Source of the DNA: Pacificimonas sp036351775
Lineage (GTDB): Bacteria > Pseudomonadota > Alphaproteobacteria > Sphingomonadales > Sphingomonadaceae
Reading direction: 5' to 3'
NCBI GenBank assembly: GCA_036351775.1
Contig: JAZBPX010000004.1
Span: 35,947-99,946, forward strand
Length of the DNA: 64,000 bases
Part shown: positions 25,762 to 34,854 of the stretch, in pieces
Layout of the letters: each line of letters begins with the position of its first letter
Position numbering within the stretch: the stretch's first letter is position 1
The notes under the pieces: model-generated
Told to the model about the DNA's origin: nothing
Databases searched by the model: none
Seen by the model: the letters and a program-made list of their open reading frames with translations, nothing else
Position numbers and translations under genes: made by a program

Positions 25762-26303
25762 CAGGCGGTCCCTGCCAGCCGCTGCAACCGCCGCACGACG
25801 AACTTCGAATATTCGCGCGCCAGCGACCCGAAAGTGCGCGGAATGCGCACTGGATTGGGGATCAGACGCACAGTGTCGCCCACTTCGGCGCGGATTTCCT
25901 GCAGCGCGCGCGGCATGTGATCCGACGCTGTGACCACGCGCAGCGAGGTGTACCCGTTCTGCTGCGCCCACGCTGCGATCTCCGCTGCATTCCCTACGGT
26001 ATTCTCCGCCCGCTTGCCCAGATCGATGCAGCAGTCGAACAGCCGCTGCGGCGCGCCGACCTCCGCCGCCAGCTCCTCCGCCCGCACTGATTGGTCCACC
26101 CCCGAAACGAGCAGCCTCTGACCACGGTTTTCCTGAAGTAATTCAACACCATGCGCCAATCTTCCGGGCCCTCCGGTCAGCACCACGATCCCATCGGTTC
26201 TATCGTCCGCTACGACTTCTCCTGGCAGCGAGAAAACGAACCACACAAACCCCAGCAGCCAAAGGAGCGGCACGATCAGCGCAAGGCGAAACAGCGTCTT
26301 CAT
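25761..26303 (-). CDS. YdcF family (DUF218) membrane-anchored protein
   Basis: A 180-residue protein with an N-terminal membrane helix (residues 5-27) and a DUF218 domain: DGIVVLTGGPGRLAHGVELL, the turn LLVSGVD, then NTVGNAAEIAAWAQQNG and VVTASDHMPRALQEI. Related E. coli YdcF and SanA act in the envelope, and the role of this one is unknown. It overlaps ftsX by 4 bp (ATGA) and plsC by 1 bp, which places it firmly in the ftsEX operon. Confidence 0.85.
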   Translation of the reverse strand: MKTLFRLALIVPLLWLLGFVWFVFSLPGEVVADDRTDGIVVLTGGPGRLAHGVELLQENRGQRLLVSGVDQSVRAEELAAEVGAPQRLFDCCIDLGKRAENTVGNAAEIAAWAQQNGYTSLRVVTASDHMPRALQEIRAEVGDTVRLIPNPVRIPRTFGSLAREYSKFVVRRLQRLAGTA

Positions 26304-27187
26304 ATCCGCTCCCCCAGCGCCCGCTCGACCGTCATCCGCGTCGTCAACATCGCCAGCAAAACCGCCAGCACCGGCACGATCAAAAGCCCCAGCCACCCCC
26401 AGACCGGCAGGCTCGCCGCCCCCAGCAGCCCGCCGCCGATATCGGCCAGCAGCAGGCTGATCGCAGCCAGCACCAGCATCGCCATCAGGAACCCGCCCGC
26501 CGCACCGACAAGGGTCGTCACCGCTAGCCGGTACTGGAACAGCCCGGAAATGATGCGGTCCTCGGCGCCCAGCACATGCAGGATGCCCAACGCCTCCCGC
26601 TGCCGCCCTAGCCCGGCCCTCACACCCAGCACCACCGTGGCCGCCATCGCCACCAGCAGCAGCAGCGCCGCCCCCAAAGCGAGCCCGCTCATGGTCCAGC
26701 CCAGCCGGGAAAAGGGTGCAAACCACTCCCCATGCGAATCGACGATAGCCTCCGGATCGACGTCCGCTATAGCGGCCCGGAAGGCAGCAACATCCGCTCC
26801 GCTGACCAAATTGGCATCGATCATGACCGGCACGGGAAGCACGTCCGCGGCGTCATCCGTCCCGAGCCACGGGGCGAGCAGCGCGTTGGTCCGCTCTTCG
26901 CTAAGCTGCCGCGGGTCCGTCACGGCCCCGCTCGCCTCCAGGACGGTCATGATCCGCGCGGCCCGTTCCGCCTTCCTGTCCGGGTTGCCATCCGCGATCT
27001 GGACCGTGAGCCCGCTCGATACGCCCATGCCGAGGCTTCCGACGCCCATTGCCAGCGCCATCCCCGCCGCCACGCCCAGCGTTGCGAGAGCCACCATCAG
27101 CGCCACGATCCAGGGCAGCGCGGTTCGCAGAACAGGCTCCGGCGGCAGAAAGCGGTATCGCTCGGCGCGTGGCAACCAGCCGACCAT
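26300..27187 (-). CDS. ftsX: Cell-division permease FtsX
   Basis: A 295-residue FtsX-type membrane protein. One helix lies near residues 24-47, followed by a periplasmic loop of roughly 50-165 and three helices near 168-190, 215-240 and 263-285. GLGRQREALGILHVLGAED in the cytoplasmic loop is the conserved permease/ATPase contact typical of the family. With FtsE it would relay ATP-driven conformational change to periplasmic cell-wall hydrolases at division. It overlaps ftsE by one base and ydcF by four. Confidence 0.9.
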   Translation of the reverse strand: MVGWLPRAERYRFLPPEPVLRTALPWIVALMVALATLGVAAGMALAMGVGSLGMGVSSGLTVQIADGNPDRKAERAARIMTVLEASGAVTDPRQLSEERTNALLAPWLGTDDAADVLPVPVMIDANLVSGADVAAFRAAIADVDPEAIVDSHGEWFAPFSRLGWTMSGLALGAALLLLVAMAATVVLGVRAGLGRQREALGILHVLGAEDRIISGLFQYRLAVTTLVGAAGGFLMAMLVLAAISLLLADIGGGLLGAASLPVWGWLGLLIVPVLAVLLAMLTTRMTVERALGERI

Positions 27188-27906
27188 CAGCGTGTGCCCA
27201 CCGCGCGCGTGCTATCGGGTGCGTACCGTACCGTTCCGGTCGGGTCCTCGATCCGCCCGCGCTCCAGCCGCATGATCGTCGCCGAGGGCACACGCGGCAG
27301 CAGCTGCAAGGCATGCGTAGCCACCACGACCGTCGTGCCGAGCCGGTTCAGCTCCTGAAACAGGTGCAGCAGCCGCGCCGCCATTTCCGGGTCCACATTT
27401 CCAGTCGGTTCATCGCACAGCAGCAGATCGGGCCGCGCGATCACCGCGCGCGCGATCGCAAGCCGCTGCTGCTCACCGCCCGACAGCGTTTGCGGCCGAA
27501 CATTAGCCTTCGCCGACAGGCCGACCCACCCGAGCAGCTCCTCGACATGCGCGGTCACTTCGCTTTCCGCGACCCCCGCAATGCGCAGCGGCAACGCTAC
27601 ATTCTCGAACGCACTGAGGTGATCGAGCAGACGGAAATCCTGGAACACGACTCCGACCCGGCGGCGCAGCGCGGTCAGTTCGCCGCGAGACGCCGCACCG
27701 ATATCCTTGCCGAACAGTGTCAGCCGTCCGCGCGTCGGTTTTTCGTCGAGGTAAAGCAGCTTGAGGAGCGAGGTCTTGCCGGCCCCCGACGGCCCGACGA
27801 GAAACATGAACGCGCCGCGGTCGAGGCGAAAGCTGATATCGCGCAGGACCTCCGCGTCCGTGCCGTACCGCAGGCCGACCGTTTCGAACCTCGCCAGCGG
27901 TCCCAT
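27187..27906 (-). CDS. ftsE: Cell-division ATP-binding protein FtsE
   Basis: A 239-residue ABC ATPase. Walker A is GPSGAGKTS, the Q-loop VVFQDFRLL, the signature LSGGEQQRLAIARAV, Walker B LLLCDEPTGNVD and the H-loop VVATHALQLL. VVFQDFRLL followed by DEPTGNVDPE is characteristic of FtsE. The start at 27906 gives the normal MxxFExVxLRY-like N-terminus (MGPLARFETVGLRYG); a longer frame reads back into cysK. It overlaps the cysK stop and the ftsX start by one base each. Confidence 0.93.
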   Translation of the reverse strand: MGPLARFETVGLRYGTDAEVLRDISFRLDRGAFMFLVGPSGAGKTSLLKLLYLDEKPTRGRLTLFGKDIGAASRGELTALRRRVGVVFQDFRLLDHLSAFENVALPLRIAGVAESEVTAHVEELLGWVGLSAKANVRPQTLSGGEQQRLAIARAVIARPDLLLCDEPTGNVDPEMAARLLHLFQELNRLGTTVVVATHALQLLPRVPSATIMRLERGRIEDPTGTVRYAPDSTRAVGTR

Positions 27907-28916
27907 CAGTGCGCGCCGGTCATCCAGGGCGGTGCGGGCAGCCCCTTCTCCGCCAGCCACTGCGGGTTCCAGACGGTCGAAAGGTAGCGAAAGCCGCTGT
28001 CGCACAGGATCGTGACGATGGTCTTGCCCGGCCCCAATTCTTTCGCCAGCCGCTCGGCACCGGCGACATTGATTCCGGACGACAGCCCCAGACACAGCCC
28101 GTCCTCGGCGTTCAGCGCGAACATCGTCTGCAAACCGTCTTCGTCGGAGACGCGGTACTGCGTGTCGATCGGCGCGTCTTCGAGATTGCCGGTGATCCGT
28201 CCCTGCCCAATGCCTTCCGCGACCGACGAACCCTCGCCCTTCAGTTCGCCATGGGCATAATAATGGTACAGCGCCGCCCCGTGCGGATCGGTCAGCGCGA
28301 TTGTCACATCGCCGCTGCGCGCCTTCAGCCCCATGCCAACGCCGGCAATGGTCCCGCCCGTACCCGCGGCGCAGGTGAACCCGTCGACCTTTCCACCAAG
28401 TGCGTCCCAGATCTCAGAAGCCGTGCCCTCGATATGAGCCTGCCGGTTCGCCTGATTGTCGAACTGCTGCGCCCACACCGCATTCTCGCGCTCCTTTGCG
28501 ATTCGCTGCGAGCGGTGCACGAAATGCCCTGGATCGGCATATTTGGTGGGCGGGACCAGAATTAGCTCCGCGCCCAGTGCCCGCAACGTCGCCATTTTCT
28601 CCGGCGACTGGTTGTCCGGCATGACAATCACGGTCCTGTAGCCCTTGGCATTGGCGACCGTCGCAATGCCGATCCCGGTGTTTCCCGCCGTGCCTTCGAC
28701 AACAGTACCGCCGGGCTGCAATGCGCCGCGCCGCTCGGCGTCTTCGATCATGAACAGCGCGGCCCTGTCCTTCACGGAGCCGCCGGGGTTTTCGAACTCG
28801 CACTTGCCGTAGATCGTGCAGCCCGTGCGTTCGGAGGGACCCGCCAGCCGCACCAACCTTGTATTGCCGATCAGGGCGAGCGTCGTTTCGGCGGGGAGGG
28901 GCGCGGCATTGGTCAT
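27906..28916 (-). CDS. cysK: Cysteine synthase A family PLP enzyme
   Basis: A 336-residue fold-II PLP enzyme making cysteine from O-acetylserine and sulfide. The PLP Lys lies in NPGGSVKDRAALFM, the substrate loop reads EGTAGNTGIG, the phosphate-binding loop is GTGGTIAGVG, and LCDSGFRYLS is typical of the C-terminus. The EGTAGNTG loop differs from the common TSGNTG, as in the longer alphaproteobacterial branch, so cystathionine beta-synthase-like use of other substrates is possible. It overlaps ftsE by one base and is divergent from the substrate-binding protein gene. Confidence 0.87.
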   Translation of the reverse strand: MTNAAPLPAETTLALIGNTRLVRLAGPSERTGCTIYGKCEFENPGGSVKDRAALFMIEDAERRGALQPGGTVVEGTAGNTGIGIATVANAKGYRTVIVMPDNQSPEKMATLRALGAELILVPPTKYADPGHFVHRSQRIAKERENAVWAQQFDNQANRQAHIEGTASEIWDALGGKVDGFTCAAGTGGTIAGVGMGLKARSGDVTIALTDPHGAALYHYYAHGELKGEGSSVAEGIGQGRITGNLEDAPIDTQYRVSDEDGLQTMFALNAEDGLCLGLSSGINVAGAERLAKELGPGKTIVTILCDSGFRYLSTVWNPQWLAEKGLPAPPWMTGAH

Positions 28917-29026
28917 GAGCGTAGGAAACGCCTCTAGTCCCGCTTCCCCCCACAGCGCAATTACATCAAGCCTTCAGCGTTCTGGCCACCACCGGTTCAC
29001 CTTGCCGCGGGCATTAAACGCACCCT

Positions 29027-30583
29027 ATGAACCGGCTGAACCCCATGCCCGCGATCTTAGCCCTCCTCGTCTTCATTCTCCTCGCGGCCTGCGAAGCGGG
29101 CGAAGAGGCGGAGATGCGCACGACCAGGATCACCTTCATCGCCGACGAGGGGTTGGATGCCTCACCGCGCAATCAGCGAGAGCGGTTTGTCGAGGCCGCA
29201 AGCCATGTCGGTCTGACCGCCTATGCCGCCGACGGACGTATCGTCCCCGGCCTTGCCACAAGCTGGCGCGTTCTCGACGACGGGCGCACTTACGTCTTCA
29301 AATTGCGGGAAGCTTATTGGCCCGACAACCGGCAAATCACGGCGGGCGACGTGGTTGCGGTCCTTCGGCGTCAGGTTGCGCCGGGCGGCACCTCACCCTG
29401 GTCACCGTGGCTTCGGGATATTGAAGGGGCCATCGCCGTATCGGCCAACCGCGCCCCGGCCCGAATGCTGCGTGTCGAGGACCCGCTGCCGGACGTCGTC
29501 ACGATCGAACTGTCGCAGCAAAGCCCGAACCTTCTCGGCCTGCTCGCCCAGCCCTCGCTCGCCATCATCCGGGCCCGCGAGGATCCGCCGCCTCCATCGG
29601 GCGCGTTTGAAACAGGCAGACAGGATGATGGCAGCGTCGTCCTCAGACCGAACTTCAGATGGTATGACCGCGACATCGATGCACCGCAGGGTCCGCTGCT
29701 TGTCACCCCCGCGGCGGACGAAGAGACCGCAATCGGCTGGTTTGAAGCGGGACAGACCGACGCCGTGATCGGCGGCACCACAAGCGGCCTGTTCCGCATC
29801 CGCACGGAGGAACTCGCACCCGCACTGCGCCTGTCGGAAAGCTGGGGCCTCTACGGCTACGTCGTTCGCGTGACGGAGGGCAGTCCGCTCGCCGACATTC
29901 GCGTGCGCCAGGCGCTCAGCATGAGCCTCGACCGCACCGCCCTGATCGCAAACACCTTCGCCCTTTCCGGTATGCAGCCCGCTTACGGCCCGCTGCCGCC
30001 GACCTTGCCGCCCGCTTATGCCGGTGCGGTACCGGACTGGGCGGTTTGGGCGCAGCCGGACCGCGTGGCGGAGGCGCGGCGGCTGCTGGCGGAGGCCGGG
30101 TACGGCCCGGAAAACCGGCTGATGATCGACGTCGCCATTCCGCGCGGAGAGGCGCACCGCCGCCTGCTGGCGGCCATCGCCGATCAATGGGTCGAGCTCG
30201 GCGTTCGGGTCCGGGGCTATCGCCGCACCCCCGCCGGACATCGCCGCGCCATCGAGGCCGGTGAGTTCGACCTTGCCGCCGTGGAGCGTCTGTCGCCCCT
30301 ACCGATTGCCGGACTGTTTCTCCGCCCCTTCTCCTGCGATGTCCGCATCGGCGGGTTCTGCGATCCCGACGCTGACAGTTTGATGGCAGAGGCAGACGGG
30401 GCGCTCGATCTGGCCGTCCGGATCGACCGCACGCGCCGCGCCGCGCGCCTTCTCGCGGATGACGCCGCCATCATCCCTCTGTTCTCGCCCGTACGCTGGA
30501 TGCTCGTGCGGCCCGGCGTGGAGGGGCTGGAAGCAAACATCGCCGGCGTTCACCCGCCCCGGACGATTTCGCGAACCGGCTAG
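29027..30583 (+). CDS. ABC transporter substrate-binding lipoprotein, peptide/oligopeptide type (SBP family 5)
   Basis: A 518-residue lipoprotein. The N-terminus has a hydrophobic core and a lipobox LLAAC, so cleavage before Cys21 or so and lipid attachment are expected. The body shows family 5 features: LATSWRVLDDGRTYVFKLRE, ITAGDVVAVLRRQ, DIRVRQALSMSLDRTALI, and the QPAYGPLPP loop. Such proteins bind peptides or other solutes for Dpp/Opp-type importers. No permease or ATPase gene is adjacent, so it is an orphan binding protein here. The next gene is 71 bp away. Confidence 0.85.
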   Translation: MNRLNPMPAILALLVFILLAACEAGEEAEMRTTRITFIADEGLDASPRNQRERFVEAASHVGLTAYAADGRIVPGLATSWRVLDDGRTYVFKLREAYWPDNRQITAGDVVAVLRRQVAPGGTSPWSPWLRDIEGAIAVSANRAPARMLRVEDPLPDVVTIELSQQSPNLLGLLAQPSLAIIRAREDPPPPSGAFETGRQDDGSVVLRPNFRWYDRDIDAPQGPLLVTPAADEETAIGWFEAGQTDAVIGGTTSGLFRIRTEELAPALRLSESWGLYGYVVRVTEGSPLADIRVRQALSMSLDRTALIANTFALSGMQPAYGPLPPTLPPAYAGAVPDWAVWAQPDRVAEARRLLAEAGYGPENRLMIDVAIPRGEAHRRLLAAIADQWVELGVRVRGYRRTPAGHRRAIEAGEFDLAAVERLSPLPIAGLFLRPFSCDVRIGGFCDPDADSLMAEADGALDLAVRIDRTRRAARLLADDAAIIPLFSPVRWMLVRPGVEGLEANIAGVHPPRTISRTG

Positions 30584-30654
30584 GCTTGCTGGCGGGGCTG
30601 CATCTGCGGCCCTACATCCGTTCAACGATTTCACAAAAGAAGGGCCAGCCGCTC

Positions 30655-31839
30655 ATGTCCACCGATCCCGTTGTCATTGTCGCCGCGAAACGCACCGCCA
30701 TGGGCGGCTTCCAGGGCGACCTCTCCGGTGCCAGTGCCAGCGAACTGGGTGCGGCAGCGATTGCCGCTGCCATATCTCAGGCTGGCCTTTCGGGCGAGGA
30801 TATCGACCAGGGCATCATGGGCTGCGTCCTGCCTGCCGGTCAGGGCCAGGCACCGGCGCGTCAGGCGCTTCTCGGCGCTGGCCTGCCGGAAGCGGTTGGC
30901 GCGGCCACGGTCAACAAGATGTGCGGCTCAGGCATGAAGGCGGCAATGGATGCGCACGACCAGATCCGCGCAGGCTCTGCCGACATCATGGTCGCGGGCG
31001 GCATGGAATCGATGACGAACGCCCCCTACCTCCTGCCAAAGGCGCGCGGCGGCTTTCGCATGGGTCACGGTGAGGTGAAGGACCACATGTTCCTCGACGG
31101 GCTGGAGGATGCCTATGAACCCGGCCGCCTGATGGGCAGCTTCGCCGAGGAATGCGCCCAGCACTACCAGTTCACGCGCGAGGCTCAGGACGCCTATGCC
31201 ATCCGCTCCCTCGAACGCGCGCAGGCAGCGATTGATGAGAGGCGCTTCGCCGATGAGGTTACGCCCGTCACCATCAAGGGCCGCCGCGGCGATACCGTCG
31301 TCGATACCGATGAGCAGCCCGGTACGGCCCGCCCGGACAAGATCCCCCAGCTAAAGCCCGCTTTTGCCAAGGATGGGACGGTTACCGCCGCCAACGCATC
31401 CTCAATTTCCGATGGCGCCGCGGCGCTCATCCTTATGAAGCAGTCAGAGGCCGAATCGCGCGGCCTGACCCCGCTGGCAAGGATCGTCGCACACGCCACC
31501 CATGCGCAGGCCCCGGCGTGGTTCACCACCGCGCCCGTCGATGCCTGCCGCAAGGTCTTGGGCAAGGCCGGCTGGCAGGTCGGCGATGTCGACCTGTGGG
31601 AAGTCAACGAAGCCTTTGCCGTCGTCGCCATGGCCGCGATCCGCGAACTCGGACTCGACGAGGAGCGCGTCAACGTCAACGGCGGTGCCTGCGCGCTCGG
31701 CCATCCCATCGGCGCATCGGGTGCGCGCATCCTCGTCACGCTGCTGCACGCTCTGAAGGAAAAGGACGGAACGAAGGGCATCGCCAGCCTCTGCATCGGC
31801 GGCGGCGAGGCGACGGCCATGGCAGTCGAGCTAATATAA
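30655..31839 (+). CDS. Acetyl-CoA C-acetyltransferase (thiolase)
   Basis: A 394-residue biosynthetic-type thiolase condensing two acetyl-CoA to acetoacetyl-CoA, or the reverse. The acylated Cys90 is in VNKMCGSGMKA, the catalytic His in NGGACALGHPIGASG and the C-terminal Cys in SLCIGGGEATAM. The start at 30655 matches the family N-terminus; an upstream extension lies within the preceding gene's 3' region. It has no obvious operon partner: the PPK2 gene faces it. It is one of four thiolases in the window. Confidence 0.92.
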   Translation: MSTDPVVIVAAKRTAMGGFQGDLSGASASELGAAAIAAAISQAGLSGEDIDQGIMGCVLPAGQGQAPARQALLGAGLPEAVGAATVNKMCGSGMKAAMDAHDQIRAGSADIMVAGGMESMTNAPYLLPKARGGFRMGHGEVKDHMFLDGLEDAYEPGRLMGSFAEECAQHYQFTREAQDAYAIRSLERAQAAIDERRFADEVTPVTIKGRRGDTVVDTDEQPGTARPDKIPQLKPAFAKDGTVTAANASSISDGAAALILMKQSEAESRGLTPLARIVAHATHAQAPAWFTTAPVDACRKVLGKAGWQVGDVDLWEVNEAFAVVAMAAIRELGLDEERVNVNGGACALGHPIGASGARILVTLLHALKEKDGTKGIASLCIGGGEATAMAVELI

Positions 31840-31862
31840 TTGAACGGCCGCCAAGCCGGGCT

Positions 31863-32654
31863 TCAACCGGTTTCGGGCGGTGTCCAGCCAAGCGCCTCCT
31901 TCGCCAGCGCCGCAACCGCCGGGTCAAGCTCGGGCGGGACTAGCGGGCAGTTGGCGCTCAGCCGTTCGGCAACATGTTCCAGCACCGCCAGCCGCGCCGA
32001 CCGCTTGTCGCCTGCATCGATAACCGTCCACGGCGCATATTCGGTATCGGTCGCTGCGAGCATATCGTGGATCGCCTCCGTATAGGCGCCGCGCTTCGCC
32101 CGGTTCCGGTAGTCGTCCGCGCCGGTTTTCCACCGCTTCCACGGATCGCTCAGCCGCGCCGCCAGCCGCCGGTCCTGCTCCTCCGGCGTGATATGCATGA
32201 ACAGCTTGATGACCGGTGTTTCCGCGACCGCCTGATCCGCCTCGAACCGGTTGATCTCATCATAGGCGCGCCGCCACTCTGCATCGCTGGCAAAGCCCTC
32301 GACCCGCTCGACCAGCACCCGCCCATACCAGCTCCGGTCGAACACGTGGATGTTCCGCCAGGCGGGCAGCTGCGTCCAGAAGCGCCACAGGAAATGCCGG
32401 TTCAGCTCCGCCTTGTCCGGCGCACCGATCGGATGAACCTCGAAGTAGCGCGGATCCCATTTTGCGCACATCCGCCGGATCGCGCCGCCCTTCCCAGCCC
32501 CATCCCAGCCCTCGAGCGCGATGACGGCGCGGCGGCGGTAGACGACATGCGCGACCTGAATGCGAAACAGCTTGTCCTGCAGCGCGCGCAGCCGCTTCCT
32601 GTGGTCGTCAGGTGGCGGCGGTGCCGCTTCGTAATCGCTCAGCGTCAGGGACAT
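31863..32654 (-). CDS. Polyphosphate kinase 2 (PPK2) family protein
   Basis: A 263-residue P-loop kinase transferring phosphate between polyphosphate and nucleotides. Walker A is EGWDGAGKGGAIRRM, and the Walker B-like lid region is VFDRSWYGRVLVERVEGF. ELNRHFLWRFWTQLP and SDPWKRWKTGADDYRNR are conserved PPK2 segments. The preferred nucleotide (GDP, ADP or NMP) is not evident. It begins 10 bp downstream of the radical SAM gene, so the two are likely one operon. The same fold occurs in other polyphosphate-dependent enzymes. Confidence 0.9.
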   Translation of the reverse strand: MSLTLSDYEAAPPPPDDHRKRLRALQDKLFRIQVAHVVYRRRAVIALEGWDGAGKGGAIRRMCAKWDPRYFEVHPIGAPDKAELNRHFLWRFWTQLPAWRNIHVFDRSWYGRVLVERVEGFASDAEWRRAYDEINRFEADQAVAETPVIKLFMHITPEEQDRRLAARLSDPWKRWKTGADDYRNRAKRGAYTEAIHDMLAATDTEYAPWTVIDAGDKRSARLAVLEHVAERLSANCPLVPPELDPAVAALAKEALGWTPPETG

Positions 32655-32664
32655 GACCGCCTGT

Positions 32665-33765
32665 TTAGCGTCGGGCGGCGCTGGCCGTCACCATGTCAGT
32701 TTTCGCCAGCCGCGCCGTTCGCCGCTCCCGCAGGATCGCGCCCAGCCGCTCCTCGAAAAACGCATCGCAGCCCAGGCATACATTGGCAACCGCGCGCCCC
32801 TTGCCATCGGTCTTGACGGCGCGGCGGCGAAACTCCTCGCGGCTCCAGCCATGCGCCAGGCCCATCGCCTCCGGATCGCCGTCATTCAGGGCCAGAATCG
32901 CCGGTTCTTTCGCCACATCATCGAGAATGGCGTAGAGCGGCTCCTCCGTAAGCTTCCCCAGCGGTGCCTTGGTCTTCAGGCAGCACGGATAGACCGATCC
33001 GTCAGGCTCGATCGCCACCTCACTGCCGGCGCGGCCGTAATGCAGGAAGTTCTGCCCGCCCGACCAGCGCGCGCAGAAGTTTGTCTCGTAGCTCGCCTCG
33101 GACAGGCCGTTCGCCCAGGCCCGGCCGCGCGGCCACAGTTCACCGATCCACAGGTCCGGCTGCGCGCCGAAGAACAGGAACGTCGGACCCTCACCGCGAT
33201 CCTTCGAGGGGGCGGGCGCCGCTTTCGCATCTGCCTGTGGCTTCAAACGGTCGTCTTTCTCGCCGCCGAGCGACACCTCGCGCACGCCCCGGGCCGCCAT
33301 CTGCGCGCGGACCTTGTCCATCAGCCTGAACTTGCCCTCGCCCTGGTGGCCGACATGATGATCGTCGATGCTGGCGATCGCGATGGTGGAAACGCCGCGG
33401 TCCAGCATCTCGTCGATATGATGGTCCTTCATGATATCGCCGGTGGTCTGCACCGAAATCCGCGGCGGCGCGTCTGGCCAACGTCGCTGCACCGCCTCCA
33501 GCAGCGGATAGAACAGCTCCTCCCGGAACCCGTCGATCAACGGTTCGCCGCCCGCCAGCACCAGCAAAGTCGGCTTTCTGGAGCCGTCCGTATCAAGATA
33601 ACTCATATCGTCCGGCAGGTTGCCGAGGATCGCCTCATAGGCCGCCTGCCCCTCACCGATCACGGCGGACAGGTCATCGCGCACATAGGGGCGAAACCGG
33701 TCGTCGTAACAATGCGGACAGCGGCGATGGCACGCCCAGCTCATGACCCAGTAAACTGCCTGCAC
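32665..33765 (-). CDS. Radical SAM protein with SPASM-like C-terminus
   Basis: A 366-residue radical SAM protein. The [4Fe-4S] motif C12xxxC16xxC19 (WACHRRCPHC) is at the extreme N-terminus, followed by LVLAGGEPLI, the GGE motif for SAM. The C-terminal region has VYPCCLKTKAPLGKL and CLGCDAFF, resembling auxiliary-cluster cysteines of SPASM/twitch domains. The substrate is unknown, and no small precursor peptide gene is seen nearby. The GTG at 33765 is chosen since AGGAG lies 9 bases upstream; a longer frame has no homology. A 10-bp gap separates it from the PPK2 gene downstream. Confidence 0.85.
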   Translation of the reverse strand: MQAVYWVMSWACHRRCPHCYDDRFRPYVRDDLSAVIGEGQAAYEAILGNLPDDMSYLDTDGSRKPTLLVLAGGEPLIDGFREELFYPLLEAVQRRWPDAPPRISVQTTGDIMKDHHIDEMLDRGVSTIAIASIDDHHVGHQGEGKFRLMDKVRAQMAARGVREVSLGGEKDDRLKPQADAKAAPAPSKDRGEGPTFLFFGAQPDLWIGELWPRGRAWANGLSEASYETNFCARWSGGQNFLHYGRAGSEVAIEPDGSVYPCCLKTKAPLGKLTEEPLYAILDDVAKEPAILALNDGDPEAMGLAHGWSREEFRRRAVKTDGKGRAVANVCLGCDAFFEERLGAILRERRTARLAKTDMVTASAARR

Positions 33766-33815
33766 CCGCCATATCTCCTGAACTTCGGTCCTAAACAGGC
33801 TTTTCGCCGAAAACG

Positions 33816-33841
33816 GGAACCGCGTTACACGGCGCGCCGTT
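33816..33841 (+). promoter_or_regulatory. EcfG-type general stress promoter upstream of the hemerythrin-PRC gene
   Basis: GGAAC at 33816-33820 and CGTT at 33838-33841 are separated by 17 bp, an exact fit to the EcfG consensus. The -10 element ends 41 bp before the ATG at 33883. It is the second EcfG-like site in the window and faces a plausible stress gene. Confidence 0.78.
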
Positions 33842-33882
33842 GAACGCCTGAACAGACACTCAGCAAAAAGGGCGAACGCGCA

Positions 33883-34830
33883 ATGAACATTTGGACGCAG
33901 ATCGAAAACGATCACGAAGAACTGAAATCGCTTGGCAAGGACACGCTTGGCGCGATGGACGGCGACGGGCCGTCCAGCCGTGACAACCAGTTCGACCTGT
34001 TCGACACCAAGCTTCGCCGCCAGCTTGCCGCCGTGGAGGATGTCGTCTTCCCGCCGCTTGAGAAGCAGAAGGCGACCAGCGCGACGGTTCACGAGATCGA
34101 ACAGCATCACAAGTCCATGCGCCGCGACCTCTCCTGGCTGGATCGTCCGGGCAAGGACAAGAGCGACTGGACCAAGAGTTTCGAGGTCGTGCTCGAACAG
34201 CTCGACCGGCTTTGCAGCCGACACGAAGCCCTGATCGCGCAGGCCCGCCCGCTCGTTAACGAGAAGGAGGGTGCAACCCTCGGTGAACGCTACACCCGCG
34301 CGAAGCTGAAGCGTATCCCGGGTGGCAGCTGGGACTGGAACAAGATCGGCATCGGCGCGGGTGCTGCGCTTGGCGTTGCCGCGGTCGGCGCCGCTGCGGT
34401 TGCCGGTACGAAGGCTTACAGGAACCGCGATACGAGCGGTTCCGGCCGTACCCGTGATGCTGACGATTTCGAGCTGCGTTTGCAGACCGACGAATCGGTC
34501 CGTCTCATCGCCTCGGACAAGGTCGAGGGGACAAAGGTCGTCGACCGCGACGGCAACACCCTTGGCAGCGTCATGAACTTCATGGTCGACAAATATACCG
34601 GCCGCGTTGCCTATGCCGTTCTGGAATTTGGCGGCATCGCCGGGCTCGGCGCGAACTACTTCCCGCTACCCTGGCCCGTCCTCGATTACGAAACGAGCGA
34701 GGATGCCTACGTCCTCAACATCGACAAGGCTCAGCTGAAGGCAGCGCCGAGCTTTGCCAAGGACAACAGCCCGGAGTTCGACAGCACCGCCTACCGCCGT
34801 GAAGTGCTGGCTTACTACCGCCCGGCCTAG
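33883..34830 (+). CDS. Hemerythrin-like domain fused to PRC-barrel domain through a glycine/alanine-rich helix
   Basis: A 315-residue fusion. Residues 1-125 or so show hemerythrin-type HHE helices: IENDHEELKSL, VEDVVFPPLEK, EIEQHHKSMRRDL and CSRHEALIAQ, supplying His and Glu for a possible di-iron site. Residues 152-172 (IGIGAGAALGVAAVGAAAVAG) form a hydrophobic Gly/Ala helix that could insert in a membrane. The C-terminal part, about 197-300, is a PRC-barrel (SDKVEGTKVVDRDGNTLGSV, YAVLEFGG), a fold used for adaptor or ribosome-linked roles. Iron, oxygen or NO sensing is possible. An EcfG promoter lies upstream, implying stress induction. Confidence 0.85.
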   Translation: MNIWTQIENDHEELKSLGKDTLGAMDGDGPSSRDNQFDLFDTKLRRQLAAVEDVVFPPLEKQKATSATVHEIEQHHKSMRRDLSWLDRPGKDKSDWTKSFEVVLEQLDRLCSRHEALIAQARPLVNEKEGATLGERYTRAKLKRIPGGSWDWNKIGIGAGAALGVAAVGAAAVAGTKAYRNRDTSGSGRTRDADDFELRLQTDESVRLIASDKVEGTKVVDRDGNTLGSVMNFMVDKYTGRVAYAVLEFGGIAGLGANYFPLPWPVLDYETSEDAYVLNIDKAQLKAAPSFAKDNSPEFDSTAYRREVLAYYRPA

Positions 34831-34854
34831 CGAAGCCGCGCGCGCAAACTCACG

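Noticed and set aside
32653..33843. A 396-codon plus-strand frame over the radical SAM gene
   Set aside because: Antisense frame with no recognisable motif, while the minus strand has the C-x3-C-x2-C cluster motif and the SPASM-like end.
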